NCBI GenBank assembly: GCA_951799445.1
Contig: OX637292.1
Span: 15,131,296 to 15,195,295, forward strand
From: Pseudisothecium myosuroides
Taxonomy: Eukaryota; Streptophyta; Bryopsida; Hypnales; Lembophyllaceae
DNA: 64,000 nt
Direction: 5' to 3'
Shown: positions 43,690-55,800 of the stretch, one piece after another
Numbering within the stretch: position 1 is the first letter of the stretch
Layout: each line of letters opens with the position of its first letter
Notes under the pieces: generated by a model
What the model saw: only the letters and a program-made list of their open reading frames with translations
What the model was told of the DNA's origin: nothing
Databases searched by the model: none
Made by a program: the position numbers and the translations under genes

Positions 43690-46018
43690 ATGGCTTCAGC
43701 TATGGCGTCCCCTTCGGCGACGACGCTCGCCATTGGAGCTCGCCCGACTCCCCTTGCAATTACAGCCCGCATTTCTCCAAATCTTGCCTTAACCTCCTCT
43801 GCTTCTGCGGTCCGATTCTCCTCGTTCCGGTGTGGAATTCCTTTGCGGCGAATTCCAGTGGTGGCAAAAACCTCCTCGCGGACGCACAGAGCTTCTGTTT
43901 CTTGTTCCTTGCAGAAGTTGGCGGAGGTGGAGCCCGTGGAGCTCACGGACAAGGCGGCTTCAGCGGCGTTCCCTGCCGCGCCGGGAATTTACGCGGTGTA
44001 CGATAAGGCGGGCGACTTGCAGTACGTCGGGTTGTCGCGACGGGTGTCGGCCAGCTTGCAGTCGCATTTGAGGGATCTCCCCGAGCTCTGTGCGTCTGCT
44101 AAGGTTAGTTAGAGCTCCTCTTGCTGTTATCGTGTGGATTAGAGTTCTTTTGGTCATGGCACGTGTTTCTGTTTTGTTATGTGATTTTGGTAATTCGAGG
44201 AGTGGATTGTTCGAATTACAATCGTCGTCGTCGTCCTTATCGTCTTCCATGGCGAAACGATGAGGTTTACTCAATTAGGCGTTTTCGTTAGGATGAGGTT
44301 TATCCTGTGAGGCATACCTATTATTTAGCAGCTTTGAATTTAGGTTGAGTTTCAGCTGTGCGAAACAATGAGATTTTATTCAATTAGGCCTTTTTGTTTC
44401 TATTTATCTTTACGCAAACCTAATGTTTAGTAGCTTTTAATTTTGGTTGTGTTGTAGCTATGCTGGAGTGATAAGATTTTCGAATTAGGCCTTTTTGTTC
44501 GTCTCATTTATCTTGAAGCAAACCTATAATTCAGGAGCTTTTAATTTAGGTTGAGTTTCAGCTATGCTGAGATGTTGAGATTTCTTCAATTAGGCCTTTC
44601 GTTATGCTATCTTGAAGCAAGCCTATTACTCCGTATTTAGTAGCTTTGAATCTAGGTTGAGTTTTTGAATGCAATTGGATGTTGTCGGTGGGTGTGTCAT
44701 TACGTCGTAATCTTCCTCTTTCTAGTAGTTCCGGCACCTCAGGAGGAAGGGGCTTGTTAATGTTGGATATTCTCTAGAAGAATTAGGGCGCAGGCTAGAC
44801 TAGTTGAGAAATGCTTGGGCAGAATGTTCGTCATTAGTTTGGATGGAGACAAATCTGGCTTCTGTGATCATTCACAACGATGATTTATCATCTAGCAATT
44901 GAGGGAAGTCGGTCGATCACGGTGCGGTAATTTTGATCCCAGAGTGCTTTCCTTTTGTGGTACAGTTTGCAGTAGTGAATGCGCCTGAGCGAGCAGCTCT
45001 TACGGATGCATGGAAGGCATGGATGGAGGAACACATTAACAATGGAGGAAACGTCCCGCCTGGAAATGTTTCGGGCAACACAACTTGGACTGCAAGGAAA
45101 GCTCGGTCAGCTAAGCCTGAAATTAAACTAACACCTGGGGCCCATGTGAAGCTCAATGTTCCTATTGAGGCTCTGATAGACAAAGTTGTGAAAGACGTAA
45201 AAGTCGTGGCCTTCATCAAGGGCACGCGCACCGCACCACAGTGCGGATTTTCACATCGAGTATTGACGATTCTAAATGAGCAAGGCGTAGACTACGAAGT
45301 TCTGAATGTGTTGGATGAAGATCACAATCCTGGTGCTAGGGAGGGTATCAAGAAGTACAGCCAGTGGCCAACAATACCCCAGGTGAGTCTATCTGGTCGT
45401 GATATCCATAATTCGACAAAGCTAAGCGAGTGACTGACTGCACATTCTCTTTGCATAGTGTATCTACCTGGAAAAGAAGATGTTGTAATACGTGTCTAAC
45501 CAAGGGCACTAAGGTAGTGGTTACTATTTGAGTGACTGCATTTGAGCACGTGTACGAGTGTGATTGTTGGGAGATGTAAAGAGCTTTGGAGAGATCAAAT
45601 ATATCACGATGTATGAATTCTTATGTAATTATTGAAAGTGGGAGGTTGTAGACCACTATAAGTGACAATTGACAGCTCCATCTCCATTCAAAGATCAGTG
45701 GCCACAGACACTTTGCCAAGTCGTGCTTGCACCACTTGCTAGTAAGTCCAACCAATTGTATGAATAGGTGAGTGGCTGTTGGTAAGAGGGGTCAGTATTA
45801 GAGACGGGATCATGGCTTAAACGGTTTTACCATCCTCTACCTTATAGTCTGTGGAGAGTGTATTACGTAGCAACTTTTTTGGCTGACATTACTTTTGTGT
45901 CTACTGATTACGTTTCTTCGTGCTGCAGCTGTATGTGAAGGGAGAGTTCGTGGGCGGAGCTGATGTGTTGGACGAGTTATTACAGAGCGGGGAGCTAAAA
46001 GAGTTATTTAAAGAGTAG
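43690..46018 (+). CDS. GRXS16: Monothiol glutaredoxin GRXS16-type, plastid, with GIY-YIG-like N-terminal domain
   Basis: Exons: 43690-44103, 44966-45382, 45929-46018; 921 nt, 306 aa, all phase 0. Residues 1 to ~68 are a Ser/Ala/Arg-rich plastid transit peptide. Residues ~97-215 are the GIY-YIG-like module (GIYAVYDKAGDLQYVGLS, then AVVNAPERAALTDAWKAW), seen in plant GRXS16. The C-terminal glutaredoxin has the monothiol CGFS site at 231-234 (PQCGFSHRVL), the cis-Pro segment WPTIPQ, and GGAD for glutathione binding, ending in KELFKE. CGFS glutaredoxins bind [2Fe-2S] clusters with glutathione and act in plastid iron-sulfur transfer and redox control. Whether the GIY-YIG part is an active nuclease cannot be decided from sequence. 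Intron 1 (862 nt) contains tandem repeats. A pogo-like MITE sits in the promoter region. Confidence 0.95.
44258..44660. repeat. About four tandem copies of a ~100-bp unit in GRXS16 intron 1
   Basis: Each unit contains CAATTAGGC(CTTTTTGTT), then GAAGCAAACCTA or similar, then TAGTAGCTTT(G/T)AAT and TAGGTTGAGTTTCAGCT. Copies differ by several substitutions, so this is not a recent expansion. It lies entirely inside the intron. Confidence 0.75.
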
Positions 46019-46975
46019 CTGGAGAACATGCTTTTCATATATTGTGAGGTCGAGATTAGAAAGAGTCGCTGGAGAGGAAATGAGTGTCCCAATTTTGCAA
46101 TCTCATAGCGAATTCCCTCTAGAAAGCGTGTTGTATCAACGATTAATGAGACAGTCGGTACTACTACAGGTGTATCATGCTTCCCTTCCGGGCTATAAGA
46201 TTGTCCCACACTACATTCAAAAGTTTTTAACTTAACTATATCCCAGGAATTAGTGTGGGCAATCTAATAACCGTTTAGTAGATGGGCGCTGTATTCACTT
46301 CCGGAGTTCGATTATTTACTCTCGGGCTGTCCATGTGCAGCTATTCTTGTATGATTGCTAACCCCTCAAGTCCCAAGGGGACTCTAGGAGTTTTGGGCAG
46401 GTTCCTATGAAGTCAATTTTTGACATGATTTTTTGGAACTTTTCTTGGAGATGGTGGTGTCTGAAGACCTTTGTGGTGTATAATTTATTTTCAAATCCGA
46501 ATCCTGGTTGACAAATTATGGCATTTGGGGGGGAATTCGGGAAGAGGGGGCAGCACGGGCATATTGGTTCTCGTTGACTTTGGTCAGGTTAGGTGTGAAG
46601 GGCACGAGCAGCTTGAGAATGGGGGCAGCGGATGCAGCCGCGGCCATGGCGGTGACTGGCGGGCGATTGGAGGTAAGAGCCTCCGACTGGAGGTCGCTGG
46701 GAGATGGAGCTCAACGGTCGGTGAAGCATCGGTCCGGCCTGTGAAGACAACGGGGTGGTGTTTACAGAGCGACCACGGCAACTGTGAGGAACCTACGAGT
46801 CTCAAAAACCAAAAAATTAGGGTTCACAAGACAGCTGAAAACTTTAAACAAAAACTTGTAATGTGAGACCTTGCAACATCGAGAAATCGATACAAATTCG
46901 ACTCAAACTAACCATGATATCTGACCACCCAAGCCCATCATTGAAACTACGAGCAAGAATCATGCAACCGGGACA
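46019..46975. other. Region downstream of GRXS16, with a piggyBac-like fragment
   Basis: Begins with the GRXS16 3' UTR. At about 46362-46455 a fragment (TAACCCCTCAAGTCCC, then TTTTGGGCAGG and TTTGACATGATTTTTTGG) matches the right end of the 18.0-kb piggyBac-like copy in inverse orientation. A GC-rich stretch at 46.5-46.8 kb has open frames on both strands but no recognisable domain. Confidence 0.45.
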
Positions 46976-47790
46976 CCAAGTGTAATCCATGTCCAGAACA
47001 AAAGAAAGAAGTCTCCCTCTCTATCATGATATTGTACCTCAAAACTTCCTTCTATTTTCATTAAACAATATCTATATAAAAGTAACATATATTCAGCCCC
47101 ACATGCATCACAGGCAGACACTCCAATCCGATCAAAACTATCCTGAGGAATCCTAAAGTCCTCGTTCATTGAAAGCACACCTCTATCAATGCACGACATC
47201 TGCAAGATAGTGTAATGCCAAAGCACAAGAAAGAAGCCTCCCTCTCTTTCTTGATACTTGGACCTTCAAATTTTCTTCCATTTCCATTGAAGAATATTCA
47301 TACGAAAGCACCCAATATTCAGCCTCACATGCATCAGCTGCAAAAACAAAGACACTCCAATCCGATCAAAACTGTGCCAAGGAACCCCTAATTCCTCGTT
47401 CATCGCAAACACACACCCCTGTCAATGCTGCAAGAAGTCTGCAAGAAAGTGTAATCCGTGTCCAGAAAAAGAAAGAAGCTTCCTTCTCAATCTTGAGAAA
47501 GTAGTCTCAAATTTCATTTCATCTCCATTGAACAAAATTCCTAAGAAAGCGATACTCAAAGACACTCCAATCCGATCAAAACTGTGCCAAAGGAACCCCT
47601 AATTCCTCGTTCATCGCAAACCCACCTCTATCAATGCAAGAAGTCCGCAAGAAAGTGTAATCCATGTCCAGAAAAGAAAGAAGCAAGCTTTCCTCCCTCT
47701 CAGTAGTCTCAAATTTCATTTCATCTCCATTCAACAAAATTCCTAAGAAGGCCATACTCAATCCGATCAAAACTGTGCCAAGGCATCCCT
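46976..47790. repeat. Four degenerate tandem copies of a ~195-235 bp unit
   Basis: The anchor TCCAATCCGATCAAAACT occurs near 47122, 47356 and 47566, and a shortened form near 47759, giving spacings of about 234, 210 and 194 bp. Other shared segments are CCCTAATTCCTCGTTCAT, TCAATGC(A)AGAAGTC and AAGAAAGTGTAATCC(A)TGTCCAG. The array abuts the 3' side of the U6 gene. Short minus-strand frames inside it are by-products of the repeat. Confidence 0.8.
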
Positions 47791-47820
47791 AAAGCGGCCA
47801 GCAAGAAATAAGAGAAGCCA

Positions 47821-47871
47821 AAAAATTTGGACCATTTCTCGATTTGTGCGTGTCATCCTTGCGCAGGGGCC

Positions 47872-47903
<32 letters not shown>

Positions 47904-47923
47904 TCAGATGTCTCCGAAGAGAC
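47821..47923 (-). ncRNA. U6: U6 spliceosomal snRNA
   Basis: The minus strand matches plant U6 over its full ~102 nt. The 5' stem-loop is GTCTCTTCGGAGACATC, the ACAGAGA box is intact, followed by AGATTAGCATGGCCCC, and the 3' part ends GGTCCAAATTTTTT, where the T-run serves as Pol III terminator. Relative to the Arabidopsis form as I remember it, the 5' stem differs by a paired C-to-T and G-to-A change that keeps base pairing, which argues for a functional rather than dead copy. U6 catalyses pre-mRNA splicing in the nucleus. Confidence 0.95.
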
Positions 47924-47946
47924 GAAGGAAGGAGTTCCAGCTACGC

Positions 47947-47989
47947 TATATATACCTGACAGGTACCTAGGCCACAAACGATATGGGTT
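47947..47989 (-). promoter_or_regulatory. U6 promoter: USE and TATA box
   Basis: TATATATA at 47954-47947 lies about -24 to -31 from the U6 start. AACCCATATCG at 47989-47979 resembles the plant upstream sequence element RTCCCACATCG, with two mismatches. The 24-bp gap between them is the short spacing that specifies Pol III rather than Pol II in plant snRNA genes. Confidence 0.8.
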
Positions 47990-48125
47990 ATCTTCCTCCG
48001 TTTGCGGAAAAGTAAAAGTAAACCAACTCTCGTTCATCCTTGCCGGTTTGAATGAATCTTCTCTCAAATTGCGTGCCTTGAATGCCGGCATTTTGTATCC
48101 AAATGTCAACAGGGAAATTCATCCT

Positions 48126-48354
48126 TTAACCCTTGAACGACGCGGCGGACGTTTTGAGGCCGATGAATGACAAGAGAATCTCCTGTGTAGGACAGAAGTG
48201 CAACTATTCATCCTCCAAATTTTGTGGGGAAAGGGAAGATAATCTATAGTAGCTTGACTTCCAATGAGTGCTTTTGCATTATTTTAATCCAACAATCCAC
48301 ACGGTGACAAAACAGATGATTTCCACGGTTATGAGCCCGTCGTTTAAGGGTTAA
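48126..48354. mobile_element. 221-bp TTAA-flanked MITE, family C copy 1
   Basis: TTAA at 48126-48129 and 48351-48354. Termini CCCTTGAACGACG and CGTCGTTTAAGGG form a 13-bp inverted repeat with one mismatch. It is collinear in inverse orientation with 59236-59478 (shared: TTCATCCTCCAAATTTTGTG, CTTCCAATGAGTGCTTTTGC). TTAA plus CCCTT termini again suggest piggyBac-type mobilisation. It lies about 150 bp beyond the U6 promoter. Confidence 0.8.
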
Positions 48355-48837
48355 ACTGTCGTAAGCGGTTGTCTATCATGCTCAATTCAGGTTCACCAAG
48401 CAAGTGTGGCATAAATGATAGCCACTAATCGACCAAAAACTGAAATCTCAGCGTCCTCAATTGTATGCACACCCTGTCCATCCACACTCCAACTCTCTGA
48501 AACCAGATCTCCAGTCCAAATCATACATAGCCAAAGATAAGCATTACAACAAACATTCTTAATGTTAATGAACACTGCCATTCCTGACGGCCTGGTGACT
48601 CCCATCAGTTTTGAAGCTTTACTATCCACAAATTTCAACATGGTAACCTCCAAACTCTCTTACACCATTGTCATGACGACGGCAATCCTAAAGAATGAAA
48701 CTCTATCCTAGTGTACAAACAGGACTGTCAATCCTCTAAACAATCAACAACAGACACCGCTTCAGTCAAGCTAAGCAGCAGCTAAGCTATGCGTGACCCC
48801 ATCCCAGCAACACTGCGTAGCGCTGCTGTTAGAGTAA
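48355..48837. other. Gene-free gap between the MITE and the receptor kinase tail repeats
   Basis: No supported gene; one 86-codon minus-strand frame without features. Confidence 0.35.
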
Positions 48838-49395
48838 GGTCCTACGAAACTCCCTCACATGTAGCTCCTGTCAATGCACAGCCTCTTTCCCTTCGGTCCA
48901 GAGCAATTAATCCCTGAATCCAAACCCTAAATTCAGTGAGAAGATTACTTGGGTACTGGTGCTTGCAGGGAAAACCTTCCGCTGCAATTGAAATTCGCGG
49001 AGGTGCCATGGTCGTGGTAAACTTTCTCACATATAGGGTAGCTTCTGTCGGTGCACAGCCTCTTCGCCTTCGGTCCAGAGCCAATAAACCCAAAAGCCCT
49101 AATTGAAAACCCTAAATTGAACCCTAAATTGCGTGAGGTTACTTGGGTACAGGTCCCTGCGCGGAATACGCTCCGCTGTACTTGAAATTCGCGAAGGTGC
49201 CATGGTCGTACTAAACTTGCTCACATGAAGCGTAGGTTATGTCAATTCACAGCCTCTTCCCCTTCGGTCGAGAGCCAATAACCTCTACTTGAAACCCGAA
49301 ATCGGAACCCGAAATTGCGTGAGAAGATTACTTGGCCACAGGTCCTTGCGGGGAATACCCTCCGCTGTACTTGAAATTCGCGGAGGTGCCATGAT
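48838..49395 (-). repeat. Triplicated receptor kinase tail plus 3' flank (period ~190 bp)
   Basis: Three tandem units carry the anchor AGGTGCCATG at 49001, 49195 and 49384. The right-most unit is the true end of the receptor kinase CDS ([17 protein letters not shown], stop). The other two still encode the same tail and stop at the same place: ANFKYSGAYSAQGPVPK and ANFNCSGRFSLQAPVPK. They lie beyond the first stop, so they are 3' UTR or downstream DNA. Confidence 0.85.
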
Positions 49396-52300
49396 CGGCG
49401 GAGACGAAGTCCTCGTCGCCGTAGACGTCCGTCAACCAAGTGGGGTCCGTGGCCTGCGCGCTGGCCTTGGCCTTGGGCTTGTTGTGGTGCGCCAGTGTCT
49501 CAAGCTCCTTGACGACCTCGTTCATTGTTGGGCGATCGGCGCCTTTGTCCGCCACGCAGCCCAACGACAAGTCGATGTAGCGGTCCACATCCTCCTGAGA
49601 AGCCTCGAACACGAACGGGTCCAGCAGTGGCTCCAGCGCTTCCATGCCACCTTCGTTCAACGCAGTGCGAACCTCGCGCACGATGTACTTGCCGCCTTGG
49701 ATCGGTGGCTGGGAAGTCGCGAGCTCAAGAAGCACCACGCCGAAGCTGTACACGTCGCTCTTCTCGGAGAGGTGCTGCGTCATGTAGTACTCTGGATCCA
49801 GGTAGCCCTGTTCACAAACCCAGCCACCCAAATTTCTCAATTTCGAACAGTTCCTTCTCCTCTTCAGGTGCTAGGGTTTAGGGTTTACAGCATTGTGTCT
49901 CCCCGTTGGATTCGGAATCCATACGCTCACATTGCGCATTACCAAATGTGTTCTTAATGGTTTTGTGCATGTCTCATGGGAACTTTCTTCAGTCCACTTT
50001 ACTCTACGTTTTGAGAAAAATAAGTGATGTTCTTCACCAATTCGGATGATATCAAGAATTGTACTCATCTGGATTAAGAATCTCACATAATAATTAGTAG
50101 ACTTGGTCGTTTCGTGAGACGTGAGCTTCATTGATAACTGAGGAGTGTGTATAATCTCCATGAGGTGCAAGCTTACCAGGGTTCCTTTCACTTGGTCGGT
50201 TTGGATCTGCTTGTCAGCGCCTTCCGGGGCCAGTTTGGACAAGCCGAAGTCGGCCACTTTGGCGATGTGCTTCTCGTCGAGCAAGATGTTTTGGGATTTG
50301 ATGTCGCGGTGAATGATGGGCGGGTCCGCCAGCTCGTGCAAATACGCCAACCCTCGCGCGGATCCCAAGGCTATGGACAGCCGCTTCGTCCAGTCCAGAG
50401 GGTACGCCATCTTGCCTGCTCATGAATGCCATCAATTTTTCAGAAGCTTCTTACAAAAACAAGTGAATCTTAAAAACCCTAAACCCTGCTATCATCTTGG
50501 AATTAGTGGATCAAAGAAGCATGGGGTTGAGAACTCACCAGCAAGCCATTCGCTCACTGTACCGTTCACCATGAACTCGTACACAAGCATCTGCTCGCCA
50601 TATTCGTAGCAGTAGCCCACCAAACCCAAAAGATTCTTGTGATGGACGCGAGACAAGAGTTCGATCTCATTCTTAAACTCCTCTGCTCCTTGCATGGACC
50701 CCTCTTGCGCCCTCTTCACGGCCACTTTCACGCCACTATCTAAAACACCGGAGTATACCTGCACACATAACAAGTAGTATGATTCATTAACTTGGCGCAG
50801 AAGTTTTGGGCGGGCGTCCAAAACTAAACCAGGATAGCCATACTCGTTAAAATGGCAATCTTCAGAGTACTTGTATTTCGATGCCGAGGTGGAGGAAGCT
50901 CTAAAATTTGTGATAAACCGCGAACTGATATGAGGTTTTAGTTTGGGAACTCCAAACTGTAGAACGGATCTTCAGACAATTACCTCCACTGTTAAAAACT
51001 TGAACCTCGACGACAAATAGATGCAGTGTATGAATGCAAGCTTAATGTAGTACCTTTCCATAACCCCCCACACCGATCTCATTGGTGAAATTGTTGGTGA
51101 CTTTCTTGACTTCGTTGAAAGTGAAAAATCTGGTGCCTGCTATCATGGGAGCGGACACGTCCTTCTCTCCATGTGCTCCTCCCCATTTGGCTGCAAAGAT
51201 TCAACCGATTCCTGTAAGCTCCAAATCTACGAAATAACCCAAACAAATCCACAATCGACTGCAACACCGAAAGAAGGGAAAAAGAGGAATTACCAAATGG
51301 TTGCGCCCTGTGTTTCAATCTCTGAGCTCTGCGCTTCTGCCAGAAAGCATAGAGTCCAACGACAGCTAAAGCTGCCAGAACACCCACCACAATCCCAGCA
51401 ATAGCTCCGCCTGATAGACTTTTCTTCTTCGAGGACGACACTGCACAACCCAGCCAAAGCGCAGGTCAGTTTCAACCTCGGCACAAATCTATCTATGTAG
51501 ATTAAACTCAAACTTATTAATCCATCACTCAATCCAAGCAATTCCAAAAAAAACTTGAGAAAAAAACTTCACAGCTTTCCTCCTCAATTCGAGTCATCGA
51601 CCACCCATAATTCAACACTTATCAACACATATTCAGAGCATTCTTTCCGATACAGCACATTTGTCATCCAAACTTTCTCAATCCCTGTGCATCCCAGACG
51701 CCATCAAATCCATTTCCACCAGCCAGAGTGTCGAAACTTACGAAACGTGTCGCGCACTCTCGCCAAGTAGGGCGTCACACTCGGCAACACCACCGCTTGA
51801 CCCGTCAAGCTATGCGTAACATTACTCGTCGTCCCTTTATCCAGCGTCGACACCCCATCACTCGAGAAGAAATCCACATTAATCTCACACCTCCCGTCCG
51901 CCGTAAACGCCGCAGTCGCGATCCACACTTGGGACATCTGTAAATTGAGCTGCGAGGAGAGTTGCTGTCGCAGAGTCTGCATGAGGGGATCCGTGATGAC
52001 TGAGAACGCGGGGCGACGAGCTTCCAGTTGAAGCTCCAGAGGTTGGGAGCAGTTGCAGTTGCCAGTGAGGAAGGGGTTGACGACGGCGGTGCCGCTGCAA
52101 ACGGTGGAAGGGCAGTTGGTGGCAGGGGAGTAAGGTGAAGTCCAAGGTTGCTTGGATTGAACGGCGGTGTCGCAGAGGGAGGTGGGGCGGGCGCTATTAG
52201 TGCTGGCGCATACGGGGTTGCCTGCAACTCTGGGAGACACACACCATGGATCAGTATTGCGAGTTCTGCAAGTTTGTATCAAAACTGGAATGCGTGGGAA

Positions 52301-52754
52301 GAAATGGCGTGAGGTTCGTGGGTTGCAAAAACAGGGTCGGATTCGAGAGGTTTGGGTCCTGTTACTGAACTGTTTGACAATTTTTTTTCAGTTTATTCTT
52401 GTCAACGATTACGAAGTAATTCTGTTGCAACTAAAGCATGGCTCATCATCAGAGATTGTCCGCCCAGATGGTTTCATTCAAAGGTAACTGTTTGAATTAG
52501 GTGCAGTTCCGCTAGTGAAAGAGTGCAGAAAACTCACTGAAGGTCAATTTGGGTCACGTTGGTGCTGACGTTGGTTTGTGCAATAGCGGTAAACTGATTG
52601 TCTTGAAGAGACACCGTCGTTAGATTCGCCCCAAGCACTGCTGGGATTTGTAACGTCCCGTTCAAGGAGTTTCGGCGAGCCCACCTGTGACAACGATGTG
52701 GTTTAGAGAGTGCAATATGACCGGGAATATGACATAGTAGTATCAATTTACTTA

Positions 52755-52821
<67 letters not shown>

Positions 52822-55800
52822 ACTTTGCAAACACAATTTTTTTAATAACCAAATTTTTTTCTTAATTTGATATTGGAAAACATAACCCATTCTTGTCACT
52901 GTCATTGCCACATGACACATTGACATAATTGATTTAGTTTGGTAGCTTCCCGGTCCTCATTTGGTTACCTAGGACATATATACATTCTAATCAAAATAAA
53001 ATATGAAATCGCATCATTGGCACTCACAATGTTTCTAGTTGAGGAGCAGAGAGAATTGCCGAAGGAAATTCCCCTATCAAGTTGCTTCCTTCGAGATACC
53101 TGAAAGAGAACACAATTGTAGATGGAAGCGATCAGCATATGTGATTTGAAGACAAATTCAGCTTCCAGTTCCACAACATTTAAGACTACGTATTTAACAG
53201 GATCAATGCTTGATTGAAATGTCAAAGGCATGGTAGCTGGTCAAACCCAATCACAAATTAAGAAAAATTGAGCGTGTTTTTCCCCTTCAAATGCAACTTA
53301 GGAAATGAAGGTTATCAAATCTATAAACTTCAAGTAATACTTACACAGTTTGCAAGGTTGATGCATTCTGTATCCACGAAGGAAAAGGTTGCGGGTCAAA
53401 TGCGTTACTGCTGAAGTCCCTGTAATCGCCCAACTCAAAAATGTCAAACATCTGAACATCTGAAGGTCTCCTAATACCTCTATGTATAGATCTCGGTCCT
53501 GATTAGATCTACAAATAGTACACAACAGAAATAACCAAAAACGGAACTAGTGTTCATAAATTAAAAAAAAAGAAAAGGCTAGAAGAAGCTTACACGACAG
53601 TTAGTTTGCCGCTGATAGGTGTCAAGTTGGGAATAAGTCCCTGAAGTTGGTTAAGTCCTAGTAATCTGAAAACCAAATTCACAGTTAGATTCTTTCCATT
53701 TGACACCATTAGTAAAAATAAACATATCTACAACTTCAATTCTCTATTATAAATATATATCCTAGCTGCATTTGTACCGTTTCAAATTGAAAAGGGGAAA
53801 CATGTCTGGTAAATCAAGCACAAAGAACGTATACCAAATCGAATATCGTTGGAAAGCAAAATGGTAATACTACTAAATCTTGGAAGAGGTTTGCAGAGTA
53901 TTTCTGAGATTTTAATGTGCATTCAATATGTCAGATTACTTACATTTGCTCCAAGCTGGAGCCTGTAGCACTGGACGTCGTGTTGAGACTTGTTGGAATT
54001 GAACCGTTGAACTTATTGTTGGTAAGACTCCTGTTGACGTCCACAGGAGCTTAGGACGCTGAAATGTAAAATGAATACAAAAAATAGCAACAACATTTCA
54101 TACTCATGACCAAGGGAAAGCAATTTTCTGATAGAATGACTTACAGAATCTTCAGTGCTGTCAAATTCGCAACTGAATCTGGAATAGGTCCAGAGAATTG
54201 ATTGTTTTCAAGCAACCTGGATATAATAAATCAAAACGTAGTCCATTAGAGACACTGTCCGTTGTGACTTGTAAGGCAACATAAAACACCGTGAATTTCG
54301 CAGAGTTGGAGCGATGCTGGGAACTCAAGACTGTGGCTTTCATCTACACAAAACTCAACAAAAAAAACAGGACTGGTATAGACTGATTTACGTTTCAGGC
54401 CCAACTTGGCTTCCTAATTTTTATTATTGTTAAAAGGAGTATTAAAAGAAAACCATTAATATGCATCACACTTATCCTCATTTAAAGCTTCGAGTTCTAC
54501 TTACAAGTGAAGGAGTTTCGTCAATTTTGAAGGGCCTGTTGGGGGTGCACCAAGTTCATTTGGCAAGCCGCCTGATAAAGAGTTGTTGTTGAAATGGCTG
54601 GGTGCACATCACATCAAACTGTGAGTGTTCTACTTCAACGGCAATAATCTAAAAGCCTCAAAGCAATTGACAGACAAAGACAAATCAATTTCTAAGCACT
54701 CCAAAGTCCATATTCTGGACAACAAACACAATGTTTCAGGGAAATATTTTCTCCTAATAACTTCTCAATTGATCATTCAAGTTTGTACTTGAATATTTAG
54801 AAGGTAACCTTTCTTTATCACAACTTTGACTTGAAGAAGTTGATGTAGATAATGTATTTGTTCAAAGATATAAGCAAAAATGTGCAAAAAATTTCAAAAT
54901 TTTTTAATTCAGGAGTTACTGATAGAGTGATAGGAATAGAGACTTACAAGTGCTGACAGTTAGCCAAGGTATCCAACCCATATCCATCAGCACTCGTAGT
55001 GGACACAGGCAGCCCGCCCGTCAAATTATTGGTGCTTAAATCAAACCAATAAAGTAACGAAAGTGAACCCAGTGATGACGGAATTTGGCCCGAGAGAAAA
55101 TTGTTGTTCAAGGCTCTGCAATTCAAGGACACCATCAACCCAAATGTCAAGTCGATCACACTCAAACTTGGAAAGACCAAAAAACTGCAAACTGATGAAA
55201 GAAGAGTAAGATTTTAAAAGTGACCATGCAAGGAGAAGACCGTGTACAACATACTTGTGCAAAAAACATTCAATAAAAAGTCTCAGTACGCTAATGATGA
55301 TATTAAGTGTTACCTACACAAATTGATTTAAATATATTATAACTTTATACTCGAGATGGATATTTTTACCTAGAAATCAGATATCAGTACTATTCAAAGA
55401 GCAGAATGTCACACATAGTTGGGTAAAAATATTCATCAAGAGTAAAAACTTATAGCATTTGTAAATCAATTAGGGTAACACCAAATTTCATTATAAGTGT
55501 ACTACATGTAGAAATTACAGTGCTCTGCAGCAGGTTATAATAGAATGTGGGGAATATAACTTACAGGAATGTAAGATTCTTCAGATTTCCAATAGTAGAA
55601 GGAACATTACCAGTCAAGCTACATTCTTGAATGATCCTGAATTGAAAGAAATCAACGACAACGCGAGTCAGACTGTATGAATCAGGAAATCAAAAGCGTA
55701 AAGGATGCACTGCAAAAAGGAAGGATGAAGCTTGAATCGCCAAATGCATGCATTTCCACTATGAGGGATTCAAAACTTACAAACTTGTTAAACTGGTCAA

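Noticed and set aside
43464..43952. 162-codon minus-strand open frame
   Set aside because: Antisense shadow of GRXS16 exon 1.
46976..47790. Regularly spaced repeats considered as a CRISPR array
   Set aside because: Units are ~200 bp, degenerate, without spacers, and in a eukaryotic nuclear sequence.
49289..49957. 222-codon plus-strand open frame
   Set aside because: It is antisense to the receptor kinase exon 19, which has unmistakable kinase motifs; a reverse-frame shadow of GC-rich coding sequence.
51704..52282. Alternative-frame Pro-rich open frames over the receptor kinase juxtamembrane exon
   Set aside because: They are shadows; the chosen frame joins both neighbours in phase and gives the Cys-rich LRR-VIII region.
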